Positions 14,327-18,500 of a stretch of 18,500 nt of DNA are shown in pieces. The position numbers and the translations under genes are program-made. Numbering within the stretch: position 1 is the first letter of the stretch; each line of letters opens with the position of its first letter. The notes beneath the pieces were generated by a model, which was not told the DNA's origin, searched no databases, and saw only the letters and a list, made by a program, of their open reading frames with translations. Origin of the DNA: Bacteroidales bacterium (lineage in GTDB: Bacteria > Bacteroidota > Bacteroidia > Bacteroidales > UBA932); assembly GCA_016283985.1 (NCBI GenBank), contig JAEENZ010000016.1, positions 1 to 18,500 on the forward strand. The letters are read 5' to 3'.

Positions 14327-16710
14327 TCTGTTTCTATCTTGATGATGCTGTGTAATTCCAAAAACTTTCCGTCCCTGCTCAGGCCCTCCCCAAATATCTG
14401 ATATTCAGTGTCTTTGTCTGCTGTCCAGAACTCGAAACGGCACTGTCCGGAGGCATCGAGGGTGACGGACGGATTCCAGTAGATGGTGGTACGGAGGTCC
14501 TGTTCGGGAGAATCCTTCTGCTTCTGGGTAATGTATTTTGGGGCCCAGAACTCGGCAGGACGCTGGTAGCCCAGAGGACGCACGCGGACTATGTTGTCGT
14601 TCTTCTTGAGGTTCTGCACGAAGCCCTTGGCGGTCTTTATGACTATGGCTCCGCTGTAACCTGGGTAGTAGCCGAACTGGGAAGTGTAGTCCTTGATCAC
14701 AAACATGCTTTCTATATCACGGGGACTCATGGTCATGATGTCGTATTCGGGCATCACCACGTCGTCTATTACCGGAAGGGCGGGCATTTCGGAACGCGAA
14801 GTACTCACGTAACTGCCATTGGCATTGTGCCGTACGACCACGCCCGGGGTATTCAGGAAGACTGAAAGGATGTTGGTGTAATTCATATTTTCTATATCCT
14901 CTGCGGTGAGAGGCCGGGTAGAGTTCATTTCCGAATACCAGATGGATTCACTGGGTTTTTTCTGCAGGGAAGCCTGCACCGTAGCCGCGTCCAGGAGGGT
15001 TTCCTGGAGGCCGTGCTGGCGTATGTATTCGTCGAAGGCCTGTTTCAGGTCGGCATCCGGCACTACGGCCTCGCGTTCCTGTGGCAGTGGTGCCCCGGAT
15101 GTGCCGGGATAGGTTTCTTCATCTAGCATGAGTATGTTGCCGGACTGTCCCTTGCCAGTCTGGGTCTGCACGGTTATCTCGGTGCCTTCCGGGAATTCGG
15201 TCGCAAACACGAAGCGCCCGTCCTTCGCCAGCGGGGCATAGTTCACACTCACCATAGTGTCCAGCGTCGCATAGAGCGAAACGCGGCCTCCAGCCATCCT
15301 GTTGAACAGATAGCCCTCCGCATGGCCTGAAAGGAGCTGAGCCTTCTCGGGAAGCACTTCCGGAGTCGTGCAGGCGCCCTTAAGCACGGACGGCAGGTCG
15401 TATCTGCGCCACGCCTGGGTGAGCATCAGCGCATCCACGAAAGGCTGTCCCCTGGGGGTAAGATACTCCGCGGGGGCTTCCACGAAGCCGTTCAGTTCCG
15501 AACTAAGTAGCAGGGTGGATGCCAGGCTGTTAAGCGAATCGGGGGCGGATGCGCGGGAGTCGGTCACACTGACGGCCAGGCTGGCGCCAGGTCCAGATTC
15601 AAGCGCGCCCGGGGGCAGCCTGAAGCTTGCCCGTACCCTCTCCCTGCCGGCATAGAGGCCCTTCTGGGCGCCGCCGTCCAGACTAAGCCGGACATCCCTC
15701 CCAAGATTGAAGAAAAGACGCTCGCTAAGTATGTTGAAGTCTTTGTCTATCAGCATGAAAGCCACGATTCCGGAGGGGAAGGTGGCGGTGGTGAAGGAAT
15801 AGAAAGTGCGGTCTTTTTCCCATTCCATGCATGCCAGAGGCCTTCCGGCCTGATGTACCAGAAGCCAAAGCCCATCCTCGGGGGCATCGGGGCCACGCAG
15901 GAGCGATACGCTGAGAGTACTCCTGAACTGCTGCAGCTGGATGACGCGGGCGGCGGGATCCGCGGCTGGCAGGGGGAAACGTTTCTGCCGCCCGCCATCG
16001 GCCGTGCAGACGGCAACGTATTTCTCTCCAGTCACAGGCTTCATTATGAAGTATCCCATGCCCCGGTGAAGGTTTCCTATCTGCGCCACTTCCGCCCCCT
16101 TGGAATCCAGCACCCGGCCGCTTACGTTCAGGCCCAGGCCATCCTCGCCCAGCACCTTCACGCCCACACGGCATGCCCTTCCGGGCACCAGGTATCCGCC
16201 CTCTGGCAGCAGCGACACGTCGAAATCAGGCTTCTTCCCCGGTGTGGCGTCCTTGCGCCTGGCGTAGGGATCGAGCACACGCAGGGTTTTGCGGAAGAAG
16301 GTCTCTTCCCCGGAGTTCAGCATATAGCGGGTGTAGGAGCGTAGGGTGTAATCCCCTTCCGGAAGCGCATCCTGCAGGTCGATGTGGCCTGCGAACACGC
16401 CCAGGCTGTCCGGGCGCAGCATGATGCGACGCATCAGCTCTCCTCCCGGGCTGACAAGTTCTACATATATATATCTGCTGATGCGGGATGGCCGGTTGTC
16501 GGCATCCGCCAGATGCGCCCTCAGCCATACCCGGTCTCCGGGCATGTAGGACGCGCGGTCTGTGGTTACGTGTATCTTCTCCAGGGGCCAGAACTCAGCC
16601 TGCCTGGCAAGCCTCAGGATAGCGGAATCCCGCACACTGGGGAGTTCTTGTCCCGAGGCACAGATGGCATACAGGAAAAGAACGCAAGCACAGATGCGGG
16701 ATTTCAACAT
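14323..16710 (-). CDS. MG2-domain protein with TonB-receptor plug, no beta-barrel
   Basis: The protein has 795 residues with a signal peptide ([20 protein letters not shown], cleavage near residue 20). Residues 45-145 look like a macroglobulin MG2 domain ([21 protein letters not shown]). The middle (about 160-540) is beta-rich with carboxypeptidase-regulatory or macroglobulin-like segments. Residues about 600-697 form a TonB-receptor plug: [37 protein letters not shown] and [13 protein letters not shown]. The end (710-785) has the Bacteroidetes signature [25 protein letters not shown] and [17 protein letters not shown]. No outer-membrane barrel follows the plug. Such proteins are widespread in Bacteroidetes, presumably in the outer membrane or periplasm, with no clear function. 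It is 2 nt from the MORN gene and overlaps the GH95 gene by 4 nt. Confidence 0.85.
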   Translation of the reverse strand: MLKSRICACVLFLYAICASGQELPSVRDSAILRLARQAEFWPLEKIHVTTDRASYMPGDRVWLRAHLADADNRPSRISRYIYVELVSPGGELMRRIMLRPDSLGVFAGHIDLQDALPEGDYTLRSYTRYMLNSGEETFFRKTLRVLDPYARRKDATPGKKPDFDVSLLPEGGYLVPGRACRVGVKVLGEDGLGLNVSGRVLDSKGAEVAQIGNLHRGMGYFIMKPVTGEKYVAVCTADGGRQKRFPLPAADPAARVIQLQQFRSTLSVSLLRGPDAPEDGLWLLVHQAGRPLACMEWEKDRTFYSFTTATFPSGIVAFMLIDKDFNILSERLFFNLGRDVRLSLDGGAQKGLYAGRERVRASFRLPPGALESGPGASLAVSVTDSRASAPDSLNSLASTLLLSSELNGFVEAPAEYLTPRGQPFVDALMLTQAWRRYDLPSVLKGACTTPEVLPEKAQLLSGHAEGYLFNRMAGGRVSLYATLDTMVSVNYAPLAKDGRFVFATEFPEGTEITVQTQTGKGQSGNILMLDEETYPGTSGAPLPQEREAVVPDADLKQAFDEYIRQHGLQETLLDAATVQASLQKKPSESIWYSEMNSTRPLTAEDIENMNYTNILSVFLNTPGVVVRHNANGSYVSTSRSEMPALPVIDDVVMPEYDIMTMSPRDIESMFVIKDYTSQFGYYPGYSGAIVIKTAKGFVQNLKKNDNIVRVRPLGYQRPAEFWAPKYITQKQKDSPEQDLRTTIYWNPSVTLDASGQCRFEFWTADKDTEYQIFGEGLSRDGKFLELHSIIKIETE

Positions 16711-16712
16711 TG

Positions 16713-18287
16713 TTATTCAGCCGCTGCCGGCTGTTCTGCCTGCTGGGCTTCGGCCATCTTCTGCATCTCAGCAGCGAGCTTCTCGCGCAGGGCGCGCTGC
16801 TCGGCAACCTTCACGCGGATGTCCGTCAGAAGTGCGAAGGGCGTTGAGAAGAGGAAGGAACAGCGCTCACCGTTCTCCAGGTCAACCTGCACGCGGCCGT
16901 CCTCGGTAGCCGTAAGCGAGAATGGTACGGTGTCCAAGAAGCCCTTGCCTTCAGTAATCTTGCCATCCCTCCAGCTGGAATTCATGGAGAGGGAATCAGC
17001 GGCGGAATACTCCATATAGACTTCTCCGTCCGGCACGCCTGCTTTGAGCATGCCACGAACGGTGAAGAGGGAATCCCTGTATACGCCGCTCAGGCCGTCT
17101 TTGCCCTCGATGCGACCGATATCGGCACCCTGCACCTCATCCCACTGGGAAAGGTCGAAGTCTGTGAAGGGACTGGCCTTGACGTCGCCCACATAAATGC
17201 CGTGGGGCTCTCCTGCCTTGAGTTCGCCGGAGAAGCTGAACTTGCCGGGGATGGATATGGTGAGCGTGCCATTGTTCTCTTTGCCGTCTTTCACGTCACC
17301 GTCGAAGGTGCGGCCACCCATGCTGTAGTGCACGCGGCCGGTGACCATGTCGGTGTAGAGGCAGTTTGCGAGGGTGATATCCTGGCCCCACTTGCCGTCA
17401 GCCACTGTGCCGTCTTCCCACACAACCTTTCCGGTTGCCAGGCAGGGACCGGTGATTCCATCGCCCGTGAGAGGCAGTACCGTGCCGAGATAGGTCTTGC
17501 CACCCATGCCGAAGGATGACATGAAGAGGCCGTCTTCCAGCCATTCGCCCATGAGGGTGAGGGCGCCTACAGGATCGTTTCCAAAACGTACGAAACCCTT
17601 TCCGGACACGTCTGTGTCGTTCCATGTACCCTCCAGATACCTGTTTAGCTCCTTATTGTAGAACTCGCCGACGCCGAAGTGCCTGCCGTTCTGCCATTTG
17701 CCGGTGTAGATGTTGCCGTCGACATATATCATCTTTCCTTCACCGGAAGGCTCGCCAGCCTCCCATCCACCTTCGTAGGATGCGCCGGTGGCGTAGGTCA
17801 TGACTCCTTCGCCATGCTGCTTACCCGCGGCCCATCCGCCCTCGTATCTGTCTTTGTTGGGATACTCCCTCACGCCTTTGCCATCGTAGAGGCCCGCGGC
17901 CCATCCGCCCACATACGTGGAGCCGTCGGCATAGGTCATCGATCCCTCTCCGTGCTGCTTGTTATCTTCCCAGTTGCCTTCATAGTAATCTTTGTTGGCA
18001 TAGGTCATCTTGCCCTCGCCGGAGATCTTGTCGTCCACCCAGTTGCCCAGGTACTCGTCTCCGCTGAGGAAACGCATGGTGCCCAGGCCGTTCTTGATGC
18101 CGTTGGTCCAGTAGCCGGAATAGATTTCACCGTTGGCATAGATCATCACGCCCATGCCGTTGGGGGCCTTGTTCTTCCATTCGCCGTCGTATTGGTCTCC
18201 GTTCGGATACTTGTGCTTTCTGGCATCCAACTGCGCGGGCATGAATGCCAGCACGGCCGCCAGAGTCAGGAAAAGGATCTTTTTCAT
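16713..18287 (-). CDS. Exported MORN-repeat protein
   Basis: The protein has 524 residues. The signal peptide MKKILFLTLAAVLAFMPAQLDA should direct it to the periplasm or cell surface. Residues 26-209 are eight consecutive MORN repeats of exactly 23 residues each, pattern Y-x-x-G-x-x-Y-x-G-x-W and so on to G-x-G-x-M. After that come degenerate repeat-like beta segments (about 210-480), a charged predicted coiled coil (about 490-512, VAEQRALREKLAAEMQKMAE) and an Ala/Gln/Glu-rich tail. MORN units build elongated beta-sheet scaffolds; in bacteria their partners are mostly unknown. It is the first gene of an operon with the MG2-plug and GH95 genes. The leader is AT-rich without a Shine-Dalgarno, and a -7 box lies about 36 nt upstream. 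Confidence 0.9.
   Translation of the reverse strand: MKKILFLTLAAVLAFMPAQLDARKHKYPNGDQYDGEWKNKAPNGMGVMIYANGEIYSGYWTNGIKNGLGTMRFLSGDEYLGNWVDDKISGEGKMTYANKDYYEGNWEDNKQHGEGSMTYADGSTYVGGWAAGLYDGKGVREYPNKDRYEGGWAAGKQHGEGVMTYATGASYEGGWEAGEPSGEGKMIYVDGNIYTGKWQNGRHFGVGEFYNKELNRYLEGTWNDTDVSGKGFVRFGNDPVGALTLMGEWLEDGLFMSSFGMGGKTYLGTVLPLTGDGITGPCLATGKVVWEDGTVADGKWGQDITLANCLYTDMVTGRVHYSMGGRTFDGDVKDGKENNGTLTISIPGKFSFSGELKAGEPHGIYVGDVKASPFTDFDLSQWDEVQGADIGRIEGKDGLSGVYRDSLFTVRGMLKAGVPDGEVYMEYSAADSLSMNSSWRDGKITEGKGFLDTVPFSLTATEDGRVQVDLENGERCSFLFSTPFALLTDIRVKVAEQRALREKLAAEMQKMAEAQQAEQPAAAE
17661..18209 (-). repeat. Eight 69-bp MORN-coding tandem units
   Basis: The repeat phase is exactly 69 bp (23 codons) over eight units with no insertion or deletion between them. 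DNA identity between units is only partial, with short shared blocks coding for YEGGW and GEGKM, so this is an old protein repeat rather than a recent DNA expansion. Confidence 0.85.
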
Positions 18288-18323
18288 ATGCTATTGATTA
18301 TTGTTCGCTTGTTATCCAAGTTT

Positions 18324-18331
18324 CAAATATA
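18324..18331 (-). promoter_or_regulatory. -7 box for the MORN/MG2-plug/GH95 operon
   Basis: TATATTTG on the minus strand is an exact TAnnTTTG match, 36 nt before the MORN start codon. The upstream region is T-rich, but no clear TTG is seen at the standard -33 spacing. Confidence 0.5.
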
Positions 18332-18379
18332 GCAATTTCTTTGGAAAAGAAAAACAGAATACAATTGCATATTTTTGGT

Positions 18380-18387
18380 TATATTTG
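18380..18387 (+). promoter_or_regulatory. -7 box for the V-type ATPase gene
   Basis: TATATTTG on the plus strand is an exact match, 27 nt before the ATG at 18415. No good -33 TTG at the standard distance is visible. With the minus-strand box at 18324-18331, the 18288-18414 spacer appears to be a divergent promoter region. Confidence 0.5.
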
Positions 18388-18414
18388 TGAATTGTACAAA
18401 GTAACCAATAAGAT

Positions 18415-18500
18415 ATGCAGAACAAATTGCAAGAACTTACCGAAAAGCTCTATCAGGAAGGGCTTGTGAAGGGTAAGGCAGAGGGTGAAGAACTGCTGGC
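18415..18500 (+). CDS. V-type ATP synthase subunit E, 3'-truncated
   Basis: Only the first 28 codons are in the window: MQNKLQELTEKLYQEGLVKG, then KAEGEELL. The heptad-like charged helix that starts at the initiator and the phrase Q-E-L-T-x-K-x-Y-x-E-G are typical of the N-terminus of the peripheral-stalk subunit E of Bacteroidetes V/A-type ATPases. Subunit E connects the catalytic head to the membrane sector, and in this phylum the gene usually opens a V-type ATPase operon. That operon lies outside the window, so identification rests on a short stretch. Confidence 0.62.
   Translation, partial: MQNKLQELTEKLYQEGLVKGKAEGEELL

Noticed and set aside
17661..18209. Regular repeats considered as a CRISPR or satellite array
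   Set aside because: The 69-bp period is in frame, and the conserved residues fit MORN repeats. There are no identical repeats separated by unique spacers.

Overview
The window looks like chromosomal DNA from a Bacteroidetes member, most likely order Bacteroidales and plausibly an uncultured gut lineage with fairly high GC. The evidence is: putative promoters carrying the Bacteroidetes -7 box TAnnTTTG; AT-rich leaders that mostly lack a Shine-Dalgarno; a fimbrillin-like lipoprotein with a FISUMP-type C-terminus; a secreted GH95 alpha-L-fucosidase; a macroglobulin-type (MG2) protein with a TonB plug; and the start of a V-type ATPase subunit E. No rRNA, tRNA, CRISPR array or insertion sequence was seen.

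Positions 1-7245 (+) hold a tightly packed arginine and carbamoyl-phosphate operon: argB (5' end outside the window), an M20 N-acyl-ornithine or N-acyl-citrulline deacylase, argH, carA and carB. Every junction overlaps (4, 20, 8 and 4 nt), so translation is probably coupled. The operon supplies carbamoyl phosphate and runs the late arginine steps. Two oddities stand out. A 117-bp nested palindromic element with perfect 15-bp terminal inverted repeats sits in frame in the carA interdomain linker. The regulatory MGS-like domain of CarB lacks the segment that in E. coli binds nucleotide effectors.

Positions 7220-11118 (-) hold a YhhN/TMEM86-like membrane protein whose 3' end overlaps carB, a two-gene unit (a 53-residue peptide and then a fimbrillin/FISUMP lipoprotein), and a seven-helix membrane protein ending in an AraC-type HTH. 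The last of these is transcribed divergently from a yccF-mutT pair (11173-11924, +). Two face-to-face -7 boxes lie in the space between.

Positions 11921-18287 (-) hold a three-gene operon running right to left: a secreted MORN-repeat protein, an MG2/TonB-plug protein without a beta-barrel, and the GH95 fucosidase. Spacing is 2 nt and then a 4-nt overlap. From 18415 (+) a V-type ATP synthase subunit E gene begins and leaves the window.

The strongest candidates for something under-described are the coding palindromic element in carA, the small peptide gene upstream of the FISUMP lipoprotein, and the MORN/MG2-plug/GH95 operon.
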